A DNA stretch of 64,000 bases from an uncultured Bacteroidales bacterium (GCA_946413585.1 CAMKLG010000005.1:18272-82271); one strand, 5' to 3'. Positions 43,091 to 52,795 are shown, counted from the first letter of the stretch. Program-made: numbers and translations. Notes: a model not told the origin generated them from the letters alone.

Positions 43091-43844
43091 CATCATTCAT
43101 CATTCCAGCATAACGTACGTTTGTCAAAAATAGTGCATTGGCGGGTGCGGAAGTTCGTGCTGCACATCTATCTCTTTGATTGATAATATCTTGGAATCCT
43201 TGTATGGTGATTTTTCCAGTGCCGACTTCGAGAAGGGTTCCCACGATGGCTCGCACCATATTGCGTAAGAAACGGTTTGCCGTGATGGTGAAGACCAGTT
43301 CGTCATCCTGCTTCTCCCAATGGGCCTCCGTGATGTGGCAAATGAAATTGTTGACCTGCGTGTGCACTTTTGAAAAACTGGTAAAATCCTCATTCTGAAG
43401 GAGTAACGACGCTGCTTCATTCATCTTTTCTACATCTAGTTCGCGGTGATAGTGGTAGGCAAACTGTTGCTTGAAAGGATTTTTCTTCGTGCATATATAA
43501 TATTTGTAGGTACGGCTGTCGGCATCGAAGCGGGCGTGAAGGTCGGATGCTACCTCAAAAAGGTCGAAAATAACGATTTCCTTGGGCAGAAAATTGTTGA
43601 GCTTGAATACCAAATGTTGGCATTCTTTAGGGGTGAGGTGAGTCTCTGTATCAAAATGGGCATAGTAGGAGCTGGCGTGCACGCCGGTGTCGGTGCGCCC
43701 GCAACCAGTGATGGCCACACGCGGCTCATGGAGCAGCAAAGAGAGGCAAGTCTCTAGCGTTTCCTGCACAGACGGATGGTTCGGCTGAATCTGCCAGCCG
43801 AAAAACGCAGAACCATTATATGCCAAATGCATAAAGTATCGCAT
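43086..43844 (-). CDS. truA: tRNA pseudouridine(38-40) synthase
   Basis: TruA modifies U38-U40 in the anticodon arm. The protein has 252 residues. The start is MRYFMHLAYNGSAFFGWQIQ, the catalytic Asp52 sits in CGRTDTGVHA, and the second half shows RTYKYYI, FTSFSK and RFLRNMVRAIVGTLLEVG. The ATG at 43844 was chosen because the next in-frame upstream codon lies in the -7 element. Confidence 0.96.
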   Translation of the reverse strand: MRYFMHLAYNGSAFFGWQIQPNHPSVQETLETCLSLLLHEPRVAITGCGRTDTGVHASSYYAHFDTETHLTPKECQHLVFKLNNFLPKEIVIFDLFEVASDLHARFDADSRTYKYYICTKKNPFKQQFAYHYHRELDVEKMNEAASLLLQNEDFTSFSKVHTQVNNFICHITEAHWEKQDDELVFTITANRFLRNMVRAIVGTLLEVGTGKITIQGFQDIINQRDRCAARTSAPANALFLTNVRYAGMMNDE

Positions 43845-43862
43845 ATTATCAATTTCAGGCTG

Positions 43863-43870
43863 CAAAAGTA
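43863..43870 (-). promoter_or_regulatory. -7 element for truA
   Basis: TACTTTTG on the minus strand lies 18 bases before the truA ATG. Confidence 0.65.
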
Positions 43871-43919
43871 GCATTTTTCTACAGAAAATTTTTATCGGTT
43901 TGCATATTCTTAATTTATG

Positions 43920-43927
43920 TACTTTTG
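43920..43927 (+). promoter_or_regulatory. -7 element for the barrel-FAH unit
   Basis: TACTTTTG on the plus strand lies 24 bases before the ATG at 43952 and diverges from the truA promoter. Confidence 0.65.
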
Positions 43928-43951
43928 CCGCATCATTTTAAAACCATTATT

Positions 43952-44722
43952 ATGAAGCGTGTTTTGTTATTAGCATTTTTGTTGGGTACAGTTTTGCCGA
44001 TCTTGAATGCCCAAACTCAGCCTCTTGGTGACCATCCGAGGATGAATTCTACATATATCAAAGATAATGGAATTGGTTCCCGTGTCAATTTTGGAGCGAC
44101 GTTTGCTCCCACGATAAGTTGGATGTATGACCATACGCCAGGGTATGAGAAGAATGGCGTGATTATGGGAATGCGCTATGGCTTGAATTTGAACATCAAT
44201 CTGACACATAAAAAGAATTTTTATTTTTCCACGGGTATTTTTGCAGAACATGCTGGAGGAAAATTGAAATTTTTGGACAATGTTCCGATTGGTCCATTAG
44301 GTATTGCGGATAGTACGCTCACACAGCGCACCTATCGTTCCATCTACCTCTCCATTCCCACTGGCATCACAATGAAAACCAATTCAATCAACAATTTTTA
44401 CGTTTGTGGTAATGTTGGATTGATGCACAGTTTTAATTTAAATGCCAGTAATATAGATAGTTATTACTTTGGTGAAGAACTATGGTCAAGAGAGAGGGTC
44501 TCTTCCGATGAGGCAGCTCTTTTCAAAGAGTCATTTTTCGTAGGGGTTGGTTTCGAATATGCAGTGACACCGACTATGCGTGCGGGCGTGATGATCAATT
44601 ATGCGCAAAGCTTCACTAACTATTTCAAAGGCAAAGGCCAAGCACGGAATGGTCTCAGTGGTGTAGATCAACGCGCCAACTTGGGTTGTGTTGAGATAGC
44701 ATTGAACATTAACTTTTTCTAA
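43952..44722 (+). CDS. Outer-membrane beta-barrel protein
   Basis: A 256-residue protein with a Sec signal (1-20, ending ILNAQ) and a beta-barrel pattern typical of Bacteroidota PorT-type proteins (VNFGATFAPTISWMYD, GLNLNINLTHKKNFYFSTGIF, YLSIPTGITMKTN, FYVCGNVGLMHSFNLN). It ends in Phe (NINFF), as barrels recognised by the BAM complex do. It is encoded 3 bases before the FAH-family gene, but a functional link is not evident. Confidence 0.82.
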   Translation: MKRVLLLAFLLGTVLPILNAQTQPLGDHPRMNSTYIKDNGIGSRVNFGATFAPTISWMYDHTPGYEKNGVIMGMRYGLNLNINLTHKKNFYFSTGIFAEHAGGKLKFLDNVPIGPLGIADSTLTQRTYRSIYLSIPTGITMKTNSINNFYVCGNVGLMHSFNLNASNIDSYYFGEELWSRERVSSDEAALFKESFFVGVGFEYAVTPTMRAGVMINYAQSFTNYFKGKGQARNGLSGVDQRANLGCVEIALNINFF

Positions 44723-44725
44723 ATC

Positions 44726-45337
44726 ATGAAGTTCATCTGTATTGGACGGAATTATGCGGCTCATGCGGCGGAATTGAATAATGCGGTTCCTGCGCAACCT
44801 GTCTTTTTCCTCAAACCGGAGTCGGCTATCACTCGTTGTAATCGCCCTTTTTTCCTGCCGGACTTTTCCGATGAGGTGCATTATGAAACTGAAATTATCG
44901 TGAAAATCAACCGGTTGGGAAAGTGTATCTCGGAGAAGTATGCGCATAAGTATTACGATGAAATCGGATTAGGTGTAGATTTTACGGCGCGTGACATTCA
45001 GCGCAAGTGTATGGCCGAGGGAGAACCTTGGGAAATTGCCAAGGCCTTCGATGGCTCTGCGGTGGTGGGAAAATTTCTCCCTAAGTCGCAATTTGCTGAT
45101 ATCCAGGACCTGCATTTTCACCTGCTGCTCAATGGCGAGCAAGTGCAAACAGGTCACACAAAGGATATGCTCTTCTCCATTGACACGCTCATTTCCTACG
45201 TTTCTCGCTTCATGACGTTGAAAATGGGTGACATTCTCTTTACAGGTACGCCGGTGGGAGTGGGACCCGTTCATATCAACGACCATCTGCAAGGCTATTT
45301 GGAAGGAGAGTGCCTTTTTGATTTCAAAGTGAAGTGA
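44726..45337 (+). CDS. Fumarylacetoacetate hydrolase family protein
   Basis: A 203-residue protein of the FAH fold (FAHD1/YcgM-like; acylpyruvate hydrolase or oxaloacetate decarboxylase type). Motifs are CIGRNYAAHAAELNN, FFLKPESAI, the metal ligands in VHYETEIIVKIN, GLGVDFTARDIQ, and LFTGTPVGVGPV near the end. The short length and lack of an extra domain fit the single-domain group. The substrate cannot be assigned from sequence. Confidence 0.9.
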   Translation: MKFICIGRNYAAHAAELNNAVPAQPVFFLKPESAITRCNRPFFLPDFSDEVHYETEIIVKINRLGKCISEKYAHKYYDEIGLGVDFTARDIQRKCMAEGEPWEIAKAFDGSAVVGKFLPKSQFADIQDLHFHLLLNGEQVQTGHTKDMLFSIDTLISYVSRFMTLKMGDILFTGTPVGVGPVHINDHLQGYLEGECLFDFKVK

Positions 45338-45391
45338 GGGTGAGATTAGAACATAGACTTAGATAACAACTTAGACTTAATCCAGAATAAT

Positions 45392-46681
45392 ATGAATGTA
45401 AAAGCCAGACTGATAATAATGAATTTCCTCCAATTTGCCATTTGGGGGGCGTATTTGACATGCATGGGACGCTATTTAGGCCCTCACGGGATGGGGCATC
45501 ATATTGGACTATTCTATTCTATCCAAGGAATTGTTTCCATCTTTATGCCTGCATTACTGGGTATTGTGGCTGATCGTTGGATTCCTGCCCAGAAAATGTT
45601 AGGCATTAGTCATGCTATCTCAGGTACCGCCATGATTTCAGCAGGTGCGTATGGACTTGCTGCCGGAAATGCTGTCCAATTTGGTGTATTGTTTCCTTTA
45701 TATACAATCGGTGTCGCCTTTTTCATGCCTACTATTGCTCTATCTTATGCCGTGGCATACAACGCATTAGACAAAGCTGGGCTGGACACGGTGAAAGCAT
45801 TTCCACCTATTCGCGTGTTCGGAACAATTGGCTTTATATGTTCGATGTGGGTGGTTGACCTCTTAGGTTTGCAAGAGAGTGCCAAGCAATTTATCGTCAG
45901 TGGAGGAATTGGTATAATTTTGGCTGCCTATTCCTTTACATTGCCTGCCTGTCCTATCATGAAAAATGGCGAACAAAAGTCCTTAACAGAAGCCTTGGGA
46001 TTGAAAGCTTTTTCTCTGTTTAAGGAGAAGAGGATGGCTATTTTCTTTGTTTTTTCAATATTGTTGGGCGTTTCCTTACAAATCACTAACGGATTCGCTA
46101 ATCCGTTTATTGCTAGTTTTGGAGCAGAACCGGAATACGCTGACACTTTTGGGGTTCAACATTCAAACATGTTAGTCTCTTTGTCACAGGTTTCCGAAAC
46201 GTTATGTATTTTATTGATTCCTTTTTGCCTTAAAAAATTTGGTATTAAGAAAGTTATGCTGATTGCCATGTTCGCTTGGGTGTTGCGCTTCGCCTTTTTC
46301 GGTTTGGGCAATCCCGGACCAGGAGTATGGTTATTCATTCTTTCTATGATTGTATATGGTGTTGCTTTCGATTTCTTTAATATTAGTGGCTCTTTGTTTG
46401 TGGATAAGGAAACGGATGTTTCAATACGTTCCTCCGCACAGGGTCTCTTTATGTTGATGACCAATGGAATTGGTGCCACGATTGGTACCCTGGTAGCACA
46501 GATGGTGGTGAACCATTTCTGTACTTGGCAGACTGTGGAAACGGCTGATGGATTAAGACATTTTCTTGTTGGGGATTGGGGATCCGTATGGTTTTTGTTC
46601 GCTGGGTATTCCCTTTGTGTGGCTATAGCATTTATTTTCGCGTTCAAAGAAGGTAAAGAAAAGACTCCATCGGAATCATAA
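45392..46681 (+). CDS. NupG-type nucleoside/proton symporter (MFS)
   Basis: A 429-residue inner-membrane transporter with twelve predicted helices. It matches the nucleoside:H+ symporter group: LIIMNFLQFAIWGAYLTCMGRYL at the start, GIVADRWIPAQKMLG after helix 2, FPPIRVFGTIGFICSMW, and FFNISGSLFVDKETD in the second half. It should import nucleosides. A strong bidirectional terminator follows. No nucleoside-metabolism gene is adjacent. Confidence 0.88.
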   Translation: MNVKARLIIMNFLQFAIWGAYLTCMGRYLGPHGMGHHIGLFYSIQGIVSIFMPALLGIVADRWIPAQKMLGISHAISGTAMISAGAYGLAAGNAVQFGVLFPLYTIGVAFFMPTIALSYAVAYNALDKAGLDTVKAFPPIRVFGTIGFICSMWVVDLLGLQESAKQFIVSGGIGIILAAYSFTLPACPIMKNGEQKSLTEALGLKAFSLFKEKRMAIFFVFSILLGVSLQITNGFANPFIASFGAEPEYADTFGVQHSNMLVSLSQVSETLCILLIPFCLKKFGIKKVMLIAMFAWVLRFAFFGLGNPGPGVWLFILSMIVYGVAFDFFNISGSLFVDKETDVSIRSSAQGLFMLMTNGIGATIGTLVAQMVVNHFCTWQTVETADGLRHFLVGDWGSVWFLFAGYSLCVAIAFIFAFKEGKEKTPSES

Positions 46682-46716
46682 TCTTGAAACAGTCCAGGTT
46701 TTCCTCTGGGAATGTC

Positions 46717-46759
46717 AAAAAATGTAGGGATGTCACAGTGTGGCATCCCTACATTTTTT
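46717..46759. terminator. Bidirectional terminator after the nucleoside transporter
   Basis: A stem of about 20 bp (AAAAAATGTAGGGATG paired with CATCCCTACATTTTTT, extended inward) sits between convergent genes and has A and T runs on both ends. Confidence 0.9.
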
Positions 46760-46775
46760 ATGTCCTTTTTATCTC

Positions 46776-47864
46776 TTATTTCACTCGGATCTTTTGACCT
46801 TCAATGATTTTGTCAGCGTTTTTCAAATTATTGAGTTTAAGGATTTTATCGACAGTGGTGTTGTATTTCAGAGATATTCGATAAAGATTTTCACCGGCGG
46901 CAACTGTATGATAAACAGCGGCTGTTTCATCTTCTGTAATTACTTCTGTTTGAGGTCTTTGAGGTTGCTGTGGTGTGGTAGAGGTTTCCTCTTTGGGTTT
47001 CGGCTTTTCTTCCGTAACGAGTTGTGATTTTTCTTTGGATGGAGCGGCTTCTTGCTTGATGTCAGGTTTTACATCATGAACAACAGGTTGAGGTTGAGGT
47101 TTTGGAGCGGAGGGTTTCCAATTGCCAGTCTCGTCTAAACTGATAATGTTGAAATCACGTGACATCAATGCCATGTTGTTCTGTAAAATATCCTCTTCCT
47201 CAAAATCGATAACTAATTCAGGATCAAAATATTCGTTCATAAAACGGGTTTCAAAATGGAGAATGCATTCCTTGGTGTTCCCCGTTGTTCCCGTCTGTCC
47301 GATTACCTGTCCGGATTTCAAGATTTGACCAGGTGCCACGCATATTTTGTCGAGATGCGCATACACAGTCTCCAAGCCGTTATAATGGCGAACCACTACA
47401 GTAAAACCGTAGTCGCCATAGTTTCTGGACATACGCACCACGCCGTCGAAGCAACTTTTCACCAGTGTTTGGGGTTCGGTTTTCAGATCGATACCCGGAT
47501 GGAATCCGCCGCTTTTGCTTTCGCCGTATGCTGTCTTGATTTTCTCGAACTGGCAGGGCATAACAAACGGATTATTAGCGTCTTGCACTAACATCAGCAT
47601 TAATCTGTCGTTGGAGAAAGGAATCTCCAGTATCTTGCTCCGAATATTGAGCGTATCCCAGTATTTTTGGTACAGCCCGTAAGCTGGAATCTCGTAAGTT
47701 TCAGAGATATAGGGATATGCCGCGATTTGATAGATCATGTCGCCATGCTTGTTTTGAGATTCTTTCAGCGCAATATTTTGGGAATAGGCCGTAACATCTA
47801 TGGTTTGCGCCGTCATCACAGAAGAGACGACAATTGCCAGAAATAGAATGCTTAACTTTCTCAT
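46776..47864 (-). CDS. M23-fold LysM protein, probably inactive as a peptidase
   Basis: A 362-residue exported protein (signal 1-19). Residues ~95-215 form an M23 (lysostaphin-like) domain: the first zinc motif His122-x3-Asp126 (GGFHPGIDLK) and YAHLDK are present. The last motif, normally His-x-His, reads Ile201-Leu-His203 (ILHFETRF), so the catalytic His is lost while the zinc ligand remains. A Pro/Lys/Glu-rich linker follows, then a C-terminal LysM domain (~317-361) that binds peptidoglycan. It resembles EnvC/NlpD-type activators that kept the fold without activity. It overlaps rfaE2 by one base. Confidence 0.85.
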   Translation of the reverse strand: MRKLSILFLAIVVSSVMTAQTIDVTAYSQNIALKESQNKHGDMIYQIAAYPYISETYEIPAYGLYQKYWDTLNIRSKILEIPFSNDRLMLMLVQDANNPFVMPCQFEKIKTAYGESKSGGFHPGIDLKTEPQTLVKSCFDGVVRMSRNYGDYGFTVVVRHYNGLETVYAHLDKICVAPGQILKSGQVIGQTGTTGNTKECILHFETRFMNEYFDPELVIDFEEEDILQNNMALMSRDFNIISLDETGNWKPSAPKPQPQPVVHDVKPDIKQEAAPSKEKSQLVTEEKPKPKEETSTTPQQPQRPQTEVITEDETAAVYHTVAAGENLYRISLKYNTTVDKILKLNNLKNADKIIEGQKIRVK

Positions 47865-48352
47865 TATTTGATGTTTAATTTCTCAATAATTTGGGTGGAA
47901 GAGAAACCTTCCACAAATGGGATGGTGGTGACGATGCCACCGTTTTGTTGCACGAAGTCCGCCCCGACAATGTTGGGGATTTCGTAGTCACCTCCTTTGA
48001 CGAGTACATCGGGCTTCACCTTTTTGATAATTTTCTCTGGAGTATCTTCTTCAAATACAACTACATAATCTACAAAAGTCAGTGCGGCTAATACGTATGC
48101 GCGTTCTTTTTCCCCATTGATGGGTCGTGAATCCCCTTTCAACCGTTTTACCGAAGCATCGCTATTTAATCCGACCACCAATAGATCACCTAACTGTCTG
48201 GCTTGCTGTAGATAATATACATGTCCAAAATGCAAAACATCGAAGCAACCGTTGGTAAAGACAATTTTTTGTTGGTGAAGGTTTAGTGCATTCTCCACAA
48301 AAAAATCTTGTGAGACGATTTTATGCTCCGTATGGATATTCATGTTCGTCAT
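47864..48352 (-). CDS. rfaE2: ADP-heptose pathway adenylyltransferase (RfaE2 type)
   Basis: A 162-residue nucleotidyltransferase that should convert D-glycero-beta-D-manno-heptose 1-phosphate to the ADP-activated sugar for lipopolysaccharide. It has the cytidylyltransferase-like signature [16 protein letters not shown] with the HxGH motif, then [15 protein letters not shown], and [12 protein letters not shown] near the end. The kinase half (RfaE1) is absent from the protein and the window. ATG at 48352 overlaps the upstream stop in an ATGA; a second ATG at 48343 is possible. Confidence 0.9.
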   Translation of the reverse strand: MTNMNIHTEHKIVSQDFFVENALNLHQQKIVFTNGCFDVLHFGHVYYLQQARQLGDLLVVGLNSDASVKRLKGDSRPINGEKERAYVLAALTFVDYVVVFEEDTPEKIIKKVKPDVLVKGGDYEIPNIVGADFVQQNGGIVTTIPFVEGFSSTQIIEKLNIK

Positions 48353-49410
48353 TTTTTTTCGGGAATTTGAGTCGCGTCGTGCTTTTTATAGAAAGAAGTG
48401 ATAATCAGAGAGAAGAGTCCGAGTATCAGAGAGATAGCGGTTTGCAAAATCCAACCGATCCAACCGGCTGCCAAACCTTGGGTGTACGAGATACCGTACA
48501 GCATGACGATACCGGCGGTGATAAGCGGGTAGGATCCCAGTCCACCTTGGGAAATCATGAAAGCGATGGTGCCGAAAATCAGCACAGTGAATGCGGCGCC
48601 GGGACCGATATGTTGCAGGTACGGGAGTGCATGGAAGAAGAGATAGACCCCCATATAGTAGCAAATCCACATGGCAATCGTCCAAAGGACAAAGTGCCAT
48701 GGGTTCGGAATGTCCTTTATGGAAATGAATCCGCGCCAGATTCCTTTGAAGAAATCTGCAATTTTCACCAAAGCGGGGCGTTTTTTCCACCAATTGCGTG
48801 TCACGCGTACCAATACGATTAACAACACGATGATTGCAACAATAATGTAGATAAGGAAGTTCCCGACATAACTCAACCCTTTCTGCGCAAACCATTGTTC
48901 CAGTGTGAGTTGTTGGCTCTGGTCCACTATCAGATTGGATAACAGACCGTTATTGACCAAGAGAGCGATAATAAGTAAAAACAGCCAACAGACCACATCT
49001 ACAGCACGTTCGAGGATGACTGTGCCCAAAGATTTTTGGAAAGGGACGTTCTCGTAGCGTTGCAGGAAGGTGCAGCGGAGGACTTCGCCGAGACGAGGCA
49101 GGGCAAGATTGGCGATGTAACAGACCATTACGGAGTAAAACATCATCGAAAAACGAGGATAATAGTTAATGGAGCGGAGTAAAAGTTGCGCTCGCGCCGC
49201 ACGAATGAGGTCGGCTGACACTATTGCCACTATTGAAAGCGAGATGAAAAACCAACCTTGAGGATTGTTGACCAATGCCATCGAGGAAAAGATCATGTGG
49301 ATATCATCTCTGCTTAAATCTTTGATAGATAGCCATATAAAGAGTACACCAATTCCAACGAAGAGAATCGTTTTTATGATGTCCGGCAGTATTTTCTTCA
49401 ATTTTGCCAT
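48349..49410 (-). CDS. Flippase-like UPF0104/LPG-synthase-TM protein
   Basis: A 353-residue inner-membrane protein with about eight helices from the lysylphosphatidylglycerol-synthase transmembrane family (UPF0104). The motifs [40 protein letters not shown] and [15 protein letters not shown] are family-typical, with [17 protein letters not shown] near the C-terminus. Family members lack the aminoacyl-transferase domain and are suspected lipid flippases. It heads the three-gene unit with rfaE2 and the LysM/M23 gene, consistent with an envelope role. The upstream codon at 49428 is TTG and lies near the promoter, so ATG 49410 is used. Confidence 0.85.
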   Translation of the reverse strand: MAKLKKILPDIIKTILFVGIGVLFIWLSIKDLSRDDIHMIFSSMALVNNPQGWFFISLSIVAIVSADLIRAARAQLLLRSINYYPRFSMMFYSVMVCYIANLALPRLGEVLRCTFLQRYENVPFQKSLGTVILERAVDVVCWLFLLIIALLVNNGLLSNLIVDQSQQLTLEQWFAQKGLSYVGNFLIYIIVAIIVLLIVLVRVTRNWWKKRPALVKIADFFKGIWRGFISIKDIPNPWHFVLWTIAMWICYYMGVYLFFHALPYLQHIGPGAAFTVLIFGTIAFMISQGGLGSYPLITAGIVMLYGISYTQGLAAGWIGWILQTAISLILGLFSLIITSFYKKHDATQIPEKK

Positions 49411-49439
49411 ATTATCTTTCAGATTCAAAAATCAGACGG

Positions 49440-49447
49440 CAAATATA
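49440..49447 (-). promoter_or_regulatory. -7 element of the flippase-rfaE2-LysM unit
   Basis: TATATTTG on the minus strand lies 29 bases before the ATG at 49410 and only 14 bases from the divergent alaS element. Confidence 0.6.
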
Positions 49448-49461
49448 CACAATTATTTTTG

Positions 49462-49469
49462 TACTTTTG
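49462..49469 (+). promoter_or_regulatory. -7 element for alaS
   Basis: TACTTTTG lies 19 bases before the ATG at 49489. Its -33 region overlaps the divergent promoter, so the two may compete. Confidence 0.65.
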
Positions 49470-49488
49470 CGCCTTAATTTTTACGAGT

Positions 49489-52098
49489 ATGACATCTAAC
49501 GAAATAAGAACCGCTTTTTTGGATTTCTTCAAATCCAAAAGCCATCATATTGTGCCTTCTGCGCCGATGGTGGTCAAAAATGACCCGACATTGATGTTCA
49601 CTAATGCGGGTATGAACCAATTTAAAGATATTTTTCTCGGCAATACGGCTCGCGAGTATCCTCGCGTGGCTGATTCGCAGAAATGTCTGCGCGTGTCGGG
49701 TAAACATAATGATTTGGAGGAAGTAGGTCGCGATACCTATCATCACACGATGTTTGAGATGCTTGGCAATTGGTCGTTCGGCGACTACTTCAAGAAAGAG
49801 GCCATCGCATACGCTTGGGAGTTCCTCACAGAGGTGATGAAACTTGATAAGAATCGTCTCTATGCCACTGTTTTTGCTGGCGATGAAAAGGACGGAACAT
49901 CCTTTGACCAAGAGGCTTACGATTTTTGGAAAGAACATTTACCGGAAGACCGCATCTTGAAAGGCAATAAGAAAGACAATTTTTGGGAGATGGGTGATAC
50001 CGGACCGTGCGGTCCTTGCTCAGAAATCCATATCGACCTGCGTGACGATGACGAGCGCACTAAGGTGCCTGGATCGGAGTTGGTGAACAAAGACAACCCG
50101 TTGGTGATTGAAATTTGGAATCTGGTGTTCATGCAGTTCAACCGCGTGGCATCTGGCGAGTTGCACCCGCTGGCATCCAAACACGTTGATACGGGCATGG
50201 GGTTTGAACGTCTTTGCATGGCCGTCCAAAACAAAAAGTCCAATTACGATACAGATGTCTTTCAGCCTATCATTCAGAAGATTGCAAAGAACGCAAACGT
50301 GCGTTATGGCGAGAAACACGATGTGGATGTGGCGTTGCGCGTAGTGGCTGACCATCTGCGTGCGGTTACGTTCGCCATCGCTGACGGACAGCTGCCTTCG
50401 AATACGGGTGCGGGCTATGTCATTCGTAGAATCCTGCGTCGTGCCATCCGCTATGGTTTTACTTTTCTGAATTTCAAGGAACCCTTCATGAACGCTTTGG
50501 TAGCTGATCTCGTGGCACAAATGGGACATCAATTCCCCGAAATTGTGGCACAACAGCAGCTGATAGAGAATGTCATCCGCGAGGAGGAAAACTCTTTCCT
50601 CAAGACGCTGGATTCAGGTATTCTCAAGTTTGAGAACTATGTTAACAAGTTGAAGGGCAGCACGATAATTGATGGTGATTTCGCTTTTGAACTCTTCGAT
50701 ACTTACGGTTTCCCCATCGATCTGACCTGTCTGATGGCTTCCGAGAAGAACTTGACCGTGGATATGGCTGGTTTTGCGGAAGGTTTGCGTCAGCAGAAAG
50801 CGCGTTCCCGCGCTGCCACGGCTGTCTCCGCTGGTGATTGGGCTGAGTTGATTCCGCAAGAAGGACTTACAGAGTTTGTGGGTTACCATGAAACGACTTG
50901 CGCTTGTAAAATTGTGAAATACAGACAAGTAACCGCTAAAAATAAGACCTATTTCCAAATTGTTTTAGATAAAACGCCTTTCTATGCCGAAGCTGGCGGC
51001 CAGGTGGGTGACACGGGTGTGCTTTCCAATGGCAATGAAACAGTGGAAATTTACAATACCACGAAAGAAAACAACCTTATTATCCACCATGCCAGTAAGT
51101 TGCCGAGTGAAGTGACAGCTGATTTCACCGCGCATATTGACGAGGCGAAACGACAGAAGATAGCCAATAACCACTCCGCCACGCACTTGCTCGATCACGC
51201 GCTACGCGCGGTTTTAGGTACGCACGTAGAGCAAAAGGGTTCAATGGTGGCTTCTGACCGTTTGCGTTTTGACTTCTCCCATTTCTCTAAAGTGACTGAC
51301 GAGGAGTTGCGTCAAGTTGAGCGAATGGTTAACAATATGATTCGTCAGAATTTGCCGTTGCAAGAATTTGTGGATGTGCCAATTGAGGAGGCGCGTGAAC
51401 GCGGTGCTATTGCCCTGTTTGGGGAGAAGTATGGCAAGACGGTGCGTGTGATTCAATTCGGAAATGCTGTGGAACTTTGCGGTGGTACACACACTTCCGC
51501 TACGGGTAATATCGGGATGTTCAAGATTATTTCCGAAGGCGCGGTGGCTGCAGGAGTGCGCCGTATCGAAGCTTTGACGGGCGAGGCTGCTGAACAGCTC
51601 GTTTACGACGCTCAGGATGCTCTCACACAGCTGAAAGCCATGCTGAATTCCACTAATTTGGCACAAGCGGTCCAAAAGTTGCAAGACGACAACCAGATTT
51701 TACGCAAGAAAATTGAGGACATTGACAGGCAGATGGCCTTGGATTTCGGGAAGTCACTCATGGAGAGTGCCGAAGAGGTCAATGGCGTATTGATTATGTC
51801 CAAAGTCACTGATTTTTCCGCCGATATGTTACGGCAGGTCGCTTTGCAGTTGCGTGAAGGCGATAATCATGTCGTTGTTTTGGGCAGTGTACATGAAGGG
51901 AAACCTAACCTAGCGGTCGCGGTTAGTACGAATTTATCGGGTAAATTTGATGCTCCGACGTTGGTGCGTGCCGCAGGTAAGTTGATTCAAGGAGGCGGCG
52001 GTGGTCACCCGACATTGGCTATGGCTGGCGGTAAGAACCCCGACGGAATTGAGGCCGCAGTCAATGAGGCGGTTCGATTGGTGAAAGAGAAATTGTAG
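49489..52098 (+). CDS. alaS: Alanyl-tRNA synthetase
   Basis: AlaS charges tRNA-Ala. The 869-residue length is normal. The class II aminoacylation domain begins MTSNEIRTAFLDFFKSKSH, with the motif-2 region FTNAGMNQFKDIFLG and motif 3 GAGYVIRRILRRAIRYG. The editing domain carries the zinc motifs NHSATHLLDHALR and CGGTHTSATGNIG. The DHHA1-type C-terminal domain ends in GGGGHPTLAMAGGKNPDGIEAAV. Two strong hairpins follow the stop codon. Confidence 0.97.
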   Translation: MTSNEIRTAFLDFFKSKSHHIVPSAPMVVKNDPTLMFTNAGMNQFKDIFLGNTAREYPRVADSQKCLRVSGKHNDLEEVGRDTYHHTMFEMLGNWSFGDYFKKEAIAYAWEFLTEVMKLDKNRLYATVFAGDEKDGTSFDQEAYDFWKEHLPEDRILKGNKKDNFWEMGDTGPCGPCSEIHIDLRDDDERTKVPGSELVNKDNPLVIEIWNLVFMQFNRVASGELHPLASKHVDTGMGFERLCMAVQNKKSNYDTDVFQPIIQKIAKNANVRYGEKHDVDVALRVVADHLRAVTFAIADGQLPSNTGAGYVIRRILRRAIRYGFTFLNFKEPFMNALVADLVAQMGHQFPEIVAQQQLIENVIREEENSFLKTLDSGILKFENYVNKLKGSTIIDGDFAFELFDTYGFPIDLTCLMASEKNLTVDMAGFAEGLRQQKARSRAATAVSAGDWAELIPQEGLTEFVGYHETTCACKIVKYRQVTAKNKTYFQIVLDKTPFYAEAGGQVGDTGVLSNGNETVEIYNTTKENNLIIHHASKLPSEVTADFTAHIDEAKRQKIANNHSATHLLDHALRAVLGTHVEQKGSMVASDRLRFDFSHFSKVTDEELRQVERMVNNMIRQNLPLQEFVDVPIEEARERGAIALFGEKYGKTVRVIQFGNAVELCGGTHTSATGNIGMFKIISEGAVAAGVRRIEALTGEAAEQLVYDAQDALTQLKAMLNSTNLAQAVQKLQDDNQILRKKIEDIDRQMALDFGKSLMESAEEVNGVLIMSKVTDFSADMLRQVALQLREGDNHVVVLGSVHEGKPNLAVAVSTNLSGKFDAPTLVRAAGKLIQGGGGGHPTLAMAGGKNPDGIEAAVNEAVRLVKEKL

Positions 52099-52194
52099 TA
52101 AACACGATGTACTCATCGTGTTTACCACGATGGTGTATGGAAATTTTGCATAAGGAAACGGCGGTCGATTGGCCGCCGTTTCCTCATGCAAAAT
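52098..52194. terminator. Tandem hairpins between alaS and ssb
   Basis: The first is a perfect 12-bp stem with a 4-base loop (arms 52098-52109 and 52114-52125). The second is a 21-bp stem with one mismatch (arms 52143-52164 and 52173-52194). Neither has a strong T tail, but the location between convergent genes suggests bidirectional termination or message protection. Confidence 0.65.
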
Positions 52195-52223
52195 CATGAA
52201 ACAAAACAAAACACATACCTTCT

Positions 52224-52670
52224 TTAGAAGGGTAGATCGTCGGAGAAATTCTCTTCTGGAACTGGGGTTTCCGGAGGAATTGGTTGCGGTGGAGAAACGG
52301 TTTGGTTGGGCACCTGCGCCACAGTTGGAGTCTCATTCTCCTTCGGGGAAAGGATGGTGAACGTGTTGGCGTCCACTTCCGTGAAGTAGTGCTTCACCCC
52401 ATTGGCATCATCCCAATTTCGGGTGCGCAAACGGCCCTCCACGTATATCATTTTCCCTTTGGAGAGGTACTTCTCCGCCAGCTCTGCCAGATTGCGCCAC
52501 ATCACAATGTTGTGCCACTCTGTCTGCTCAACGCGGTTGCCATCCTTGTCCTTTCGGTACTCGGAGGTTGCCAAAGAGAAACTTGCACGCTTGCTTCCGT
52601 TTTCAAATGTTCTGATTTCTGGGTCTCTTCCTAAATGACCCACTAAGATCACTTTGTTAATTCCTGACAT
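52224..52670 (-). CDS. ssb: Single-stranded DNA-binding protein
   Basis: A 148-residue SSB. The OB fold occupies residues 1-110 (INKVILVGHLGRDPEIR, RASFSLATSEYRKDKDGN, TEWHNIVMWRNLAELAEKYL, IYVEGRLRTRNW). A Pro/Gln-rich linker leads to the acidic tip DDLPF that recruits partner proteins. The ATG at 52670 is used; an upstream in-frame start at 52700 lies in the promoter. Confidence 0.96.
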   Translation of the reverse strand: MSGINKVILVGHLGRDPEIRTFENGSKRASFSLATSEYRKDKDGNRVEQTEWHNIVMWRNLAELAEKYLSKGKMIYVEGRLRTRNWDDANGVKHYFTEVDANTFTILSPKENETPTVAQVPNQTVSPPQPIPPETPVPEENFSDDLPF

Positions 52671-52697
52671 AATATTGAGTTTTAAGTTAGTACACGG

Positions 52698-52705
52698 CAA
52701 AAATA
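52698..52705 (-). promoter_or_regulatory. -7 element for ssb
   Basis: TATTTTTG on the minus strand lies 27 bases before the ssb ATG. Confidence 0.65.
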
Positions 52706-52795
52706 CACTCAGAAAAACCGATTTGGGCTCGTTTTACAAAGTATTTATCAAACGTTTATTGTTGATAAATATTTATAAGACTGAAAATCAAAACG

